Origin: Pseudomonas sp. GV085
GTDB taxonomy: Bacteria; Pseudomonadota; Gammaproteobacteria; Pseudomonadales; Pseudomonadaceae
Direction of reading: 5' to 3'
NCBI RefSeq assembly: GCF_003050925.1
Contig: NZ_QAOV01000012.1
Location: 124,001 to 188,000 of the forward strand
Length of the DNA stretch: 64,000 nt
In this document: positions 1 through 7,836 of the stretch, piece after piece
Layout of the letters: every line of letters begins with the position of its first letter
Numbering within the stretch: the first letter of the stretch is position 1
Position numbers and translations under genes: made by a program
The notes under the pieces: generated by a model
The model's database searches: none
Told to the model about the DNA's origin: nothing
Seen by the model: only the letters and a program-made list of their open reading frames with translations

Positions 1-723
1 CATCACCGGCGCACCGGCAGCGGCAAACTGGCCGACATCGGTGCGCAAATCGGTGATCAGGCCGGCCGAGCGTGCGTGGACCTTGGTATTGCTCAAGTCC
101 AGCTCGGCTTTTTCAAGGTTGCTGGCGGCGCTGAGCAACTGGGCGTTTTCGCCTTCATTACCGCCCTGTTGTTCCCGTGCACGTTGCACTTCGGCCTTGG
201 CCGCGGCGACCTGGCTGATGGACTCTTCCAGGGTGGCGCGGGATATTTCCAGGCGTCGCAACGAGATGGTGCCCGGGTCTTCGCGGTACAGGCGTTCAAG
301 CCGCTGGATGTCCTGGCGTGCCTTGAGTTCGTTGGCCTGGGACGCGCGCAGGGACGCTTGCTTGGAGTCGACGCCGGCGGTGTTGGCGCCCACCTGGCGA
401 CGGGTCGACTCAAGGTCGGCGCGGGCGCGATCGACGGCAATCTGGTATTGCTCTGGATTGACTTCAAACAGCAATTCGCCGGCCTTGACGTCCTGGTTGT
501 TGCGTACATGCACCTTGGTCACCCGGCCGGATACCTCAGCCGCCACCGGCACAACGAAGGCCTGCACCCGTGCCTGTTGCGTGTAGGGCGTATAACGGTC
601 GGCCATCAGGTACCAGACCAGGCTCAGGATGATCAGCAGCACCACCCAGTTGATTGCTTTTCTGGCCGGGTCGGTGTTGGGGGCCGAGGCGTTCTCGGCG
701 GCCGGTTGTTGGCTGTCAGTCAT
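1..723 (-). CDS. HlyD/EmrA-family efflux membrane fusion protein (3' end cut by window)
   Basis: Periplasmic adaptor of a tripartite efflux or secretion pump, joining an inner-membrane transporter to the outer-membrane channel. The reading frame is open from the ATG at 723 to the window edge (241 codons), so the C-terminus is missing. A short cytoplasmic N-terminus precedes one membrane anchor (about residues 26-44). Then comes a biotinyl-lipoyl-like segment (VSGRVTKVHVRNNQDVKAGE) and a long helical hairpin rich in Ala, Arg and Glu, returning near the edge to the second lipoyl half (TDVGQFAAAGAPVM). The start overlaps the stop of the outer-membrane factor by 8 bases, so the two are translationally coupled. 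No pump gene is visible; it may lie beyond the left edge. The substrate cannot be read from the sequence. Confidence 0.9.
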   Translation of the reverse strand, partial: MTDSQQPAAENASAPNTDPARKAINWVVLLIILSLVWYLMADRYTPYTQQARVQAFVVPVAAEVSGRVTKVHVRNNQDVKAGELLFEVNPEQYQIAVDRARADLESTRRQVGANTAGVDSKQASLRASQANELKARQDIQRLERLYREDPGTISLRRLEISRATLEESISQVAAAKAEVQRAREQQGGNEGENAQLLSAASNLEKAELDLSNTKVHARSAGLITDLRTDVGQFAAAGAPVM

Positions 724-2227
724 GGGCACTTTCCTTCGGTTCGTCGAGCAGATCGCCCCAATCGGTCCGTTGTTGCATCTGTTGGCGGGTGGCCGGGTCG
801 ATCATCGGCTGGTCGCTGTACCAGCCACCGCCCAGGGCCTTGTACAGGGCGATCAGGCTGTTGACGGCGGTGCCACGGTTGACCAGGTAGATATCCTGTT
901 GGGCAAACAGGGCGCGCTGGGCATCCAGCACGCGCTGGAAATCCGAATAGCCTTCGCGGTATTGGGCATTGGCCAGGGTCACCGAACGTTCGGCGGCTAC
1001 CGAGGCTTCGCTGAGGATCTGGTCGCGCTCCAACGCTTTGATCAAACCGGTAGCGGCATCGTCAGCCTCGCGCGCCGCCTGGCGCACGCTGTCCTGGTAG
1101 ATAACGATCAGCTGCTGCAGGCGGGCATCCTGCACGCGGACGTTGTTGGTGATCCGGCCATGATCGAAGATATCCCAGCGCAGGCTGGGTCCGGCCACCA
1201 TGTCGAGGGTATTGGGCGCACCGTTGAGCGAGTTGGCGGACCAGACGATGCTGCCCAGCAGGCTGATGGAGGGGTACAGGTCGGTCTCGGCCACACCGAT
1301 CAACGCCGACTGCGCCGCCACTTGCAGCTCGGCAGCGCGTACATCGGGGCGCCGCACCAGCAGGTTGGCCGGCACATCCTGCAAGACTGCTGTATCGAGC
1401 AATGGCACCACTCCGGTGTTGCGATTGAGGTCCGGGATCGAACCGGGTGGTTGGCCGATCAGGGTGGACAACGCATTGCGCAAGCTGGCCACCTGGCTTT
1501 CGAAATCCGGGATGGTGCTCAGGGTGCCCAGGTACTGGGTCTTGGCTTGTTGCAGATCGAGTTCGGCTTCGGCCCCGCTGTTGAACAGGCGCTCGGTGAT
1601 CTCGTAGCTGCGCTTTTGTAATTTGGCGTTACTGCGGGCGATTTGCAGGCGCGCCTCGGCAGTGCGCAAGGCGTAGTAGTTTTGCGCCAGTTGCGCGTGC
1701 AACAGCACCAAGGCATTTTCATAGTTGGCCTGGGCGGCAAACCAGGACGCGTCGGCCGACTCGATGGCACGGCTGAAACGCCCCCAGAAATCCAGTTCCC
1801 AACCGATATCGAAGCCGACGCTGTGTTGCCAGAAATGCGTGTCCTGGGGGTTGGCGCCGCCCGACTGTCGACGGTTCAGGTACAGGCTGTCGGCGCTGGC
1901 TTGTTGCAATTGCGGGTAGCGTCCACTCAGGGCGATGCCCAATTGCGCGCGAGACTCCATGACCCGCAGGCCAGCGACGTGCAGGTCGGGGTTGTGGGCA
2001 TCGGCTTCGGCCATCAAATGGTCCAACACCGGGTCGTTGAACACGCGCCACCATTGGCGGCTATCAGGTTGCGCGTGTTGTTGGCCGGCGATCTCCAGGG
2101 CCGGGCTGTTCCAGTGGTCGACCCAAGGCTGGGCCGGCGACTGGAAATCCGGGCCCAGTTGCACGCAGCCCCCCAGGACAACGGTGCCACAGAGCAGCAG
2201 CCGGCTGATGCGAGCAGGGCGTGGCAT
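716..2227 (-). CDS. Efflux outer-membrane factor lipoprotein (NodT/OprM-like)
   Basis: TolC-like outer-membrane channel of the NodT/CmeC family, 503 aa, the usual length. The start at 2227 is chosen because it is followed directly by a lipoprotein signal (MPRPARISRLLLCGTVVLGGC) with lipobox L-G-G-C, then the family opening CVQLGPDFQSP. The frame is open further upstream, but that part is antisense of the repetitive tail of the preceding gene. Two tandem OEP repeats with long helices follow (AELDLQQAKTQYLGTL; REGYSDFQRVLDAQRAL). It is the middle gene of a leftward operon: 14 bases after the transporter gene and overlapping the HlyD gene by 8. It probably forms a drug or aromatic-compound efflux system with that adaptor. 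Confidence 0.93.
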   Translation of the reverse strand: MPRPARISRLLLCGTVVLGGCVQLGPDFQSPAQPWVDHWNSPALEIAGQQHAQPDSRQWWRVFNDPVLDHLMAEADAHNPDLHVAGLRVMESRAQLGIALSGRYPQLQQASADSLYLNRRQSGGANPQDTHFWQHSVGFDIGWELDFWGRFSRAIESADASWFAAQANYENALVLLHAQLAQNYYALRTAEARLQIARSNAKLQKRSYEITERLFNSGAEAELDLQQAKTQYLGTLSTIPDFESQVASLRNALSTLIGQPPGSIPDLNRNTGVVPLLDTAVLQDVPANLLVRRPDVRAAELQVAAQSALIGVAETDLYPSISLLGSIVWSANSLNGAPNTLDMVAGPSLRWDIFDHGRITNNVRVQDARLQQLIVIYQDSVRQAAREADDAATGLIKALERDQILSEASVAAERSVTLANAQYREGYSDFQRVLDAQRALFAQQDIYLVNRGTAVNSLIALYKALGGGWYSDQPMIDPATRQQMQQRTDWGDLLDEPKESAHD

Positions 2228-2241
2228 CAAGCGCAAACTCC

Positions 2242-3399
2242 TCAGACAGGACGCTGATCGTTCATTGCCTCTGTCTTCGGTGTCTCGTTCAACGCCTCGA
2301 TCTCGGGTGTCTCGTTCATTACCTCTGCAGACGGTTGATCCTGGACCCATTGCCAGAACAGTTGGTAGCCCACCGCCAGCGCAACCGGCCCGATGAACAA
2401 ACCGATAAAGCCGCCGCTCACCATGCCGCCCAGGGCGCCAATCAGAATTACCGGCATGGGCACATCGACGCCGCGGCCCAACATCAATGGCTTGAGGACG
2501 TTATCGGCCATCCCGGCAATCAGGCTGTAGATGCCAAACACGATGGTGACCAGGCTGGTCCCTTCGGTGGCGAAGACATACGCGATCACCGGAAGGGTCA
2601 CCAGCAGCACCGGCAATTGCATGATCCCCATCAACAGCGCCACCATGGCCAGCAGCCCGGCACCGGGGACACCCATGAGCACGAAGCCCACGCCCACCAG
2701 TAACATCTGAATGAACGCGATGCCCACCACGCCCTGGGCGACCGCGCGGATGGTAGCAGTGCAGAGCTCGGTAATGCGTGGGCCACGCTCTGGTCCGGAA
2801 AGGCGCGAGGTGATGGCCAGGGCGCTTCTTTCGCCGTTTTCGCCATAGGCCATGAGCACGCCGGCAATGATCAGGGCGCCGATGAACAACAGAAAGCCCA
2901 CGCCAACGTCGGCCATTTTGCCCAACAAGGTCAGGCCGACGGACTTGATATAGGGCATCACCTTCATCACCACGCTGCTCATGTCGGTGGCGGCTTGCAT
3001 CCAGTAGCCGTAGAGCGGCTTGCCAATGAGTGGCAGGGAAGCGATTTTTTCGCTGGGGAGTGGAATCTGCAGCGTATCGGACTTGAGGACCGCCAGGGTG
3101 CCCTGGACCGATTCACTGATCGAGGTGCCCAGCAGGTAGATCGGCACCATCAGCAAGGCCAGGGAGACCACCACGATCAGGGTGGCGGCACGACCGTCCT
3201 TGTTGACCAGCTTGCGCTTGATGAGCGCATGCAGCGGATACAGGGTGATGGCCAGAATCAGCGCCCAGAGCATGAGGTTGAGGAAGGGGTGGAAGATCTG
3301 GAAGCAGAACAGCACCAGCACGGTAATCAGCCCGGCGCGTATCAGTACATCGAGCAAACCACCGGACAGTGCTCTTGCGGAAATGTTTGTGCGCAACAT
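2242..3399 (-). CDS. AI-2E/PerM-family membrane transporter
   Basis: A 385-residue polytopic inner-membrane protein of the AI-2E transporter (PerM/YdiK) family. Members include sodium/proton antiporters and putative exporters, and few substrates are known. Hydrophobic segments lie at about 14-35, 37-52, 67-90, 150-185 and several in the C-terminal half; the family-typical VGVGFVLMGVPGAGLLAMVALL and GIYSLIAGMADNVLKPL segments are present. It heads the operon with the outer-membrane factor and HlyD adaptor, which suggests a shared export role (inference). The hydrophilic C-terminus ends in an imperfect repeat (NETPEIEAL / NETPKTEAM) not expected in the family core. Confidence 0.88.
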   Translation of the reverse strand: MLRTNISARALSGGLLDVLIRAGLITVLVLFCFQIFHPFLNLMLWALILAITLYPLHALIKRKLVNKDGRAATLIVVVSLALLMVPIYLLGTSISESVQGTLAVLKSDTLQIPLPSEKIASLPLIGKPLYGYWMQAATDMSSVVMKVMPYIKSVGLTLLGKMADVGVGFLLFIGALIIAGVLMAYGENGERSALAITSRLSGPERGPRITELCTATIRAVAQGVVGIAFIQMLLVGVGFVLMGVPGAGLLAMVALLMGIMQLPVLLVTLPVIAYVFATEGTSLVTIVFGIYSLIAGMADNVLKPLMLGRGVDVPMPVILIGALGGMVSGGFIGLFIGPVALAVGYQLFWQWVQDQPSAEVMNETPEIEALNETPKTEAMNDQRPV

Positions 3400-3437
3400 T
3401 CTCGAACTCCTTGCGGTGTCACCAGGTTAGCCAGCTA

Positions 3438-3544
3438 GTTGAAGTTCACTCTTCCCTACGGAGTGACTCTTGAAAGCAAGATCGATGGACAGGCGTCCAA
3501 GCGTTAACAACTAACGCCTTATTTCACGTAGGGAAGATTTCAAC
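3438..3544. repeat. Interrupted inverted repeat upstream of the efflux operon
   Basis: The left arm has gttgaa (3438-3443) and tcttccctacg (3450-3460). The right arm has the exact complements cgtagggaaga (3527-3537) and ttcaac (3539-3544). Eleven plus six bases match, with a few unpaired bases between the blocks and about 66 bases between the arms. The site lies 40-145 bases upstream of the efflux operon start, where a dimeric regulator could bind. No known operator matches it. Confidence 0.5.
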
Positions 3545-3689
3545 GAGGTACCTACTAATACTCAATAGGTAACAGGGTGGCTTGTAGTATAGGAGCAGTC
3601 GTATATTCCGCCTGTTTATGCAGGCTGGAATTCTGCCGTTGTGGATATCGTCCGCTGACGAGCCCATGCCTGGAAACGGGTTGGGAGCC

Positions 3690-3707
3690 GAGCCAGTGGC
3701 TCTTTTT
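3690..3707 (+). terminator. Rho-independent terminator-like hairpin without an upstream gene
   Basis: GAGCC-AGT-GGCTC (3690-3702) is followed directly by TTTTT. No rightward gene ends before it, so it may close a short untranslated RNA begun around 3580-3620, or be fortuitous. The stem is only 5 bp. Confidence 0.35.
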
Positions 3708-3977
3708 CCCTGTCAGGCATTAGCCGTTGCAGCGGGCGGGTCCGGATAATTGCGAACAGTCGCACCTGTCGCAAGAAAATAATCCTCATTAATTATCAAT
3801 AATCCCCGGTCTGCTCTTTGAGGTTTGTGCCACGCTTGGTTTTTACAGCGCAGGCGCTAGAGTGCAGTAGCCCATTGATTTACTTGATGGTCGGACGCCC
3901 AACTTTGTTATTGCACACTTGCGTTTAACATCCCGGCCTTTTATTGCGATTTATCTATCTGAAATGAGGACAGTGCC

Positions 3978-4880
3978 ATGGACCGCTTCCAGGAAATGCA
4001 GGTCTTCGCTGCCGTCGCCCAGGAACAGGGTTTTTCGGCGGCGGCGCGGCGTCTGGGGCTGTCGGCGGCCAGCGTCACCCGAGCGGTGGCGGCGCTGGAG
4101 AAGCGTATTGGCACGCAACTGCTCACACGTACCACGCGCAGCGTGTATTTGAGCGAGGCCGGTCAGCGATATCTGGAGGACTGTCGGAGAATTCTCGCCG
4201 AGGTGCAGGAAGCCGAGGATTCGGCAGCGGGCAGCCATATCCATCCTCGTGGGCAATTGACCATCACCGCACCGGTCTTGTTTGGCGAGCTGTTTGTCAC
4301 ACCGTTGATGGTGAACTACCTGATGCAATTCCCCGAAGTCTGCATCAACGCGCTGCTGGTGGACCGGGTAGTGAGCGTGGTCGAGGAGGGCGTCGATGTG
4401 GCCATCCGCATTGGCGAGCTCCCCGACAGCAACCAGCATGCGATCCGCGTGGGTGAGGTGCGGCGGGTGATCTGCGCATCGCCACAGTATCTGGCCAGCC
4501 ATGGTCGGCCCAGGCATCCACAGGAGCTGGCTGTGGCGCCGATCATTGCGACATCCGCCATAGGCCAATTGCGGAGTTGGCCATTCATTGAAGACGGCGA
4601 AACCTTGAGTGTCCGGGCTGAACCACGACTGGTGGTGACAGCGAATCAGGCGGCCATCACGGCAGCCTGTCTGGGGTTGGGCTTCACGCGGGTACTGTCT
4701 TATCAAGTCGCGAGCAAGGTGGCTGCCGGAGAGCTGGAAATCATTTTGGCCGACTTTGAACTGCCGCCGTTGCCCATCCATGTGGTCTATCAGGGCGGGC
4801 GTAAAGCGCCGGCCCGGGTGCGCAGCTTTGTTGATTTCGCGGTGAAGACCCTGCGCGAGCATCCGGCGCTCAAGTGTTGA
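3978..4880 (+). CDS. LysR-family transcriptional regulator
   Basis: DNA-binding regulator of 300 aa. An N-terminal winged HTH (about 1-60: FAAVAQEQGFSAAARRLGLS, then SVTRAVAALEKRIGTQLLTR) is followed by a LysR substrate-binding domain (about 90-295). The MDRFQEM opening is typical of the large DhcR/YafC-like proteobacterial subgroup. The ATG at 3978 has an AGGA 7 bases upstream. It is transcribed in the same direction as the glutathione S-transferase and oxidoreductase that follow (127-base gap). It could control them, but LysR regulators usually act on divergent genes, so this is open. Confidence 0.92.
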   Translation: MDRFQEMQVFAAVAQEQGFSAAARRLGLSAASVTRAVAALEKRIGTQLLTRTTRSVYLSEAGQRYLEDCRRILAEVQEAEDSAAGSHIHPRGQLTITAPVLFGELFVTPLMVNYLMQFPEVCINALLVDRVVSVVEEGVDVAIRIGELPDSNQHAIRVGEVRRVICASPQYLASHGRPRHPQELAVAPIIATSAIGQLRSWPFIEDGETLSVRAEPRLVVTANQAAITAACLGLGFTRVLSYQVASKVAAGELEIILADFELPPLPIHVVYQGGRKAPARVRSFVDFAVKTLREHPALKC

Positions 4881-5006
4881 GTTATTTCACCCAATGAAAT
4901 AATTGATTGCGTTTTATGGTGATTCTGTTGTTTTGGTTGAAGGTAGAGTATGCGCCTCATCGGTGCTGGTCTTCCTGAGCAGCACCACTCACCCGAGGTG
5001 TCGACC

Positions 5007-5633
5007 ATGCAAGCGATCAAACTCTACAACTTCCCACGTTCCGGCCACGCTCATCGTGTCGAGTTGATGCTGTCCCTGCTGAAATTGCCGATCGAACTGA
5101 TCTTCGTTGACCTCGCCAAGGGCGAGCACAAGCAACCGGCGTTCCTGGCGCTCAATGCATTCGGCCAAGTGCCGGTGATTGATGACCAGGGTGTGGTGTT
5201 GGCCGATTCCAACGCGATTCTGGTGTATCTGGCGCAAAAATACGGCAACGGTCGCTGGCTGCCGGCTGATCCGGTGGGTGCGGCCAAGGTCCAGCGCTGG
5301 TTGTCGGTGGCTGCCGGTCCGATTGCCTTCGGCCCTGCCCGGGCACGTTTGATCACTGTGTTTGGTGCGCCTTACAACGCTGAAGAAGTGATTGCCTACG
5401 CCCATACCGTGCTCAAAGTGATCGATCACGAACTGGCTAATACGCCGTATCTGGCCGGCACTGAACCGACGATAGCCGACGTCGCCGCCTACAGCTACAT
5501 CGCCCATGCGCCTGAGGGCAATGTGTCGCTGGACGAGTACGCAAACATTCGCGCCTGGCTGGCCCGCATCGAAGCCTTGCCAGGTTTTGTCGGCATGCCG
5601 CGCACCGTTGCCGGTCTGCAAAAAACCGCCTGA
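5007..5633 (+). CDS. Glutathione S-transferase
   Basis: Cytosolic GST of 208 aa, conjugating glutathione to electrophiles. The N-terminal thioredoxin-like domain (about 1-80) has the glutathione-site features FGQVPVIDD and ADSNAILVYL. The all-alpha C-terminal domain contains the capping motif TIADVAAYSYIA. The ATG at 5007 is preferred over an upstream in-frame ATG (4950) because GAGGTG lies 7 bases before it and the domain begins at once (AIKLYNFPRSGHAHRVE). It is followed after 63 bases by the oxidoreductase fusion. A GGCCCGG...CCGGGCC hairpin at 5641-5659 lies between them but lacks a T-run. Confidence 0.93.
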   Translation: MQAIKLYNFPRSGHAHRVELMLSLLKLPIELIFVDLAKGEHKQPAFLALNAFGQVPVIDDQGVVLADSNAILVYLAQKYGNGRWLPADPVGAAKVQRWLSVAAGPIAFGPARARLITVFGAPYNAEEVIAYAHTVLKVIDHELANTPYLAGTEPTIADVAAYSYIAHAPEGNVSLDEYANIRAWLARIEALPGFVGMPRTVAGLQKTA

Positions 5634-5696
5634 TGTTGGTGGCCCGGTATTGCCGGGCCACTCCGTTCTGCGCCACTGGCGCAAGGGAGCAGCCGT

Positions 5697-7727
5697 ATGG
5701 ACCGTTCACCCTGGCATGCCGGCGAGAAGCAATTGCAGGCGCATGTGGGCGTTGCCGAGCGAATGGAGGTGTTCGGTCGTAAGGTGATTCGCAGTGAGAT
5801 GCCGGACCAGCACCGCACGTTCTATCAGCAATTGCCGTTCATGCTGTACGGAGCGGTGGATGCCGACGGTCATCCCTGGGCCAGCATCCTTGAAGGTGAG
5901 CCTGGTTTCGCCCACTCGCCAGAACCGGGCTTGCTGCAATTTCGCAGCCTGCCTGCCGTTGACGATCCTGCGCAGGTGAGCGATGGCTCGGCCATTGGCT
6001 TGTTGGGTATCGAGCTGCACACTCGCCGTCGCAACCGCATCAATGGCCATGTCCGCGCCATGTCTACGGGTGGTTTCGCGGTTACGGTAGACCAGTCCTT
6101 CGGCAATTGCCCGCAGTACATTCAGTTGCGCCAGTTTCGCTCGGTGCCGCTGGCCGATCCTTCGACGCGTGCCGCCGAGCATTTCAACGAACTGGATGAC
6201 GCGGCCAAAGCCATGATCGCCGAGGCGGACACGTTCTTCGTTGCCAGTTATGTGGATGTCGACGGTGAACGTTCGGTGGATGTGTCTCACCGTGGTGGGC
6301 AGAGCGGTTTTGTACGCGTGGAAGGCAATCGCCTGACCATTCCGGACTTCGCCGGCAACCTGCACTTCAACACCTTGGGCAACCTGCTGCTCAACCCCCG
6401 GGCCGGATTGCTGTTCATCGATTTCAATAGCGGTGATTTGCTGCAGCTCAGCGGACGCACTGAAATCATCCTGGAGGGCCCTCAGGTCGAGGCGTTCCAG
6501 GGAGCCGAGCGTCTGTGGACAATCGATGTCGAGCAGGTGGTACGTCGCCCCGCCGCCCTGGCCTTGCGCTGGCGCTTCGATGGCGTGTCACCCACCAGTT
6601 TGCTCACCGGCACATGGGAGCAGGCCACGGCGCGTTTGCAGGCCAAAGCCCTGGGTGATCAATGGCGGCCGTTGCGGGTGGCGCGGATTGAAGCGCAAAG
6701 CCACAACATTCGCTCGATTTACCTGGAGCCTGCCGACGGAGCCGGGTTGCCACTGTTCCAGGCCGGGCAGCATTTGCCCCTGCGTTTCAACATTGACGGT
6801 GAAGTGCACATCCGCACCTACAGTTTATCGAGCGCGCCGTCCGATGATTTTTTCCGCATCAGCGTGAAGCGTGACGGGCGGGTGTCTACTCATTTGCATG
6901 AGCAGATTCGTGTTGGCGATCTATTGGAAGCGCGGGCGCCGCAAGGGCATTTCACCGTCGCACCCCATGAGCGTCGGCCTTTGGTGTTGCTGGCGGCCGG
7001 GGTCGGTATCACGCCGCTGTTGTCGATGTTGCGGGAGGTGGTTTACCAGGGATTGCGCACCCGCCGTATCCGCCCGACATGGTTCATCCAGAGTTCGCGC
7101 ACACTGGCTGACCAGCCATTTCGCCGGGAGCTGGATCGCTTGCTCGAAGACGCCGGTGACGCAGTGCGGGTGGTGCGTTTGCTCAGCCAACCGGAAGCCG
7201 AGGCGATGCAAGGAGAGGACTTCGACCTCAGTGGACGGATCGACGTCGCGCTGCTCAAGGATCTGCTGACAGTCGAGGACTACGATCAGCTGGATTTTGT
7301 CGTCTGTGGCCCCGGAAGTTTTACCCAGGCGTTGTACGACGGCTTGCGTGAACTGGACATTCGCGATTCGCGGATTCACGCCGAAACCTTCGGTCCGTCC
7401 ACCTTGCGTCGGCGACCGGACCCCGATGCGGTGGTCATCGAGCAACCGCCAGCCGCCACCACGTCGGTGCCCGTGGTGTTCCAGCGCTCGGCCAAGGAAG
7501 CGCGCTGGCAGCCGGAGGGCGGCAGCTTGCTGGAGTTGGCGGAAAGCCGTGGCCTGCGCCCGGAATTCAGTTGTCGCGGTGGCTCATGCGGCACCTGCAA
7601 GACGCGATTGGTCAGCGGTCAGGTGCATTACCCACTGCCGCCAGCGGAGGTGCCGGATGACGGACAGGTGCTGATTTGCTGTGCGATTCCGGCGCAAGGG
7701 GCGCAGCCGTTGGTGCTCGATATCTGA
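5697..7727 (+). CDS. Pyridoxamine-oxidase-like / ferredoxin reductase / 2Fe-2S ferredoxin fusion protein
   Basis: A single 676-residue soluble redox protein of three modules. Residues about 40-300 form a pyridoxamine 5'-phosphate oxidase-like split barrel (likely FMN). Residues 330-560 form a ferredoxin-NADP reductase module with the flavin motif RTYSLSSAPSDD, the nucleotide motif AAGVGITPLLSML and VVCGPGSF. Residues 590-676 form a plant-type ferredoxin with CRGGSCGTCK and a distal Cys (ICC). Electrons would run from NAD(P)H through flavin and 2Fe-2S to the barrel or an external acceptor. The reaction is not known to me. The preceding GST and LysR suggest a detoxification role (inference). 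An AGGGAG precedes the ATG. Confidence 0.9.
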   Translation: MDRSPWHAGEKQLQAHVGVAERMEVFGRKVIRSEMPDQHRTFYQQLPFMLYGAVDADGHPWASILEGEPGFAHSPEPGLLQFRSLPAVDDPAQVSDGSAIGLLGIELHTRRRNRINGHVRAMSTGGFAVTVDQSFGNCPQYIQLRQFRSVPLADPSTRAAEHFNELDDAAKAMIAEADTFFVASYVDVDGERSVDVSHRGGQSGFVRVEGNRLTIPDFAGNLHFNTLGNLLLNPRAGLLFIDFNSGDLLQLSGRTEIILEGPQVEAFQGAERLWTIDVEQVVRRPAALALRWRFDGVSPTSLLTGTWEQATARLQAKALGDQWRPLRVARIEAQSHNIRSIYLEPADGAGLPLFQAGQHLPLRFNIDGEVHIRTYSLSSAPSDDFFRISVKRDGRVSTHLHEQIRVGDLLEARAPQGHFTVAPHERRPLVLLAAGVGITPLLSMLREVVYQGLRTRRIRPTWFIQSSRTLADQPFRRELDRLLEDAGDAVRVVRLLSQPEAEAMQGEDFDLSGRIDVALLKDLLTVEDYDQLDFVVCGPGSFTQALYDGLRELDIRDSRIHAETFGPSTLRRRPDPDAVVIEQPPAATTSVPVVFQRSAKEARWQPEGGSLLELAESRGLRPEFSCRGGSCGTCKTRLVSGQVHYPLPPAEVPDDGQVLICCAIPAQGAQPLVLDI

Positions 7728-7788
7728 AGATCGCTGCAGGCCAACATTGCCCGCCGGTCGATGGCTGGGTAGGGTAGTGAGCAGAACG

Positions 7789-7813
7789 AAAAAGGGCCGC
7801 AATGGCCCTTTCT
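7789..7813. terminator. Bidirectional-looking intrinsic terminator
   Basis: AAAAAGGGCC (7789-7798), a GCAAT loop, and GGCCCTTTCT (7804-7813) form a strong stem flanked by an A-run and T-rich sequence. It follows the oxidoreductase fusion gene and lies 23 bases before the DUF3142 start, so it separates the two units. Confidence 0.7.
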
Positions 7814-7836
7814 GCATTTCAGGAACAGGCGTTTTA

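Larger units (their letters stand above)
3400..3977. other. Intergenic region between divergent operons
   Basis: This 578-base stretch separates the leftward efflux operon from the rightward LysR gene. I find no convincing ORF. It holds a long-spaced inverted repeat (3438-3544), a second small inverted repeat (TACCTA 3549-3554 / TAGGTA 3566-3571), and an isolated hairpin followed by a T-run (3690-3707). From 3780 on it is AT-richer, as expected for the LysR promoter. The promoters of both flanking operons must lie here, but I cannot assign -35/-10 elements with confidence. Confidence 0.6.

Noticed and set aside
716..2350. Longer N-terminus (41 extra codons) for the outer-membrane efflux protein
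   Set aside because: The extra part overlaps the end of the transporter gene, is an antisense reading of its repeated tail and would bury the lipoprotein signal.
3580..3707. An RsmX/Y/Z-type regulatory RNA
   Set aside because: No GacA upstream box and no regular array of exposed GGA loops could be seen.
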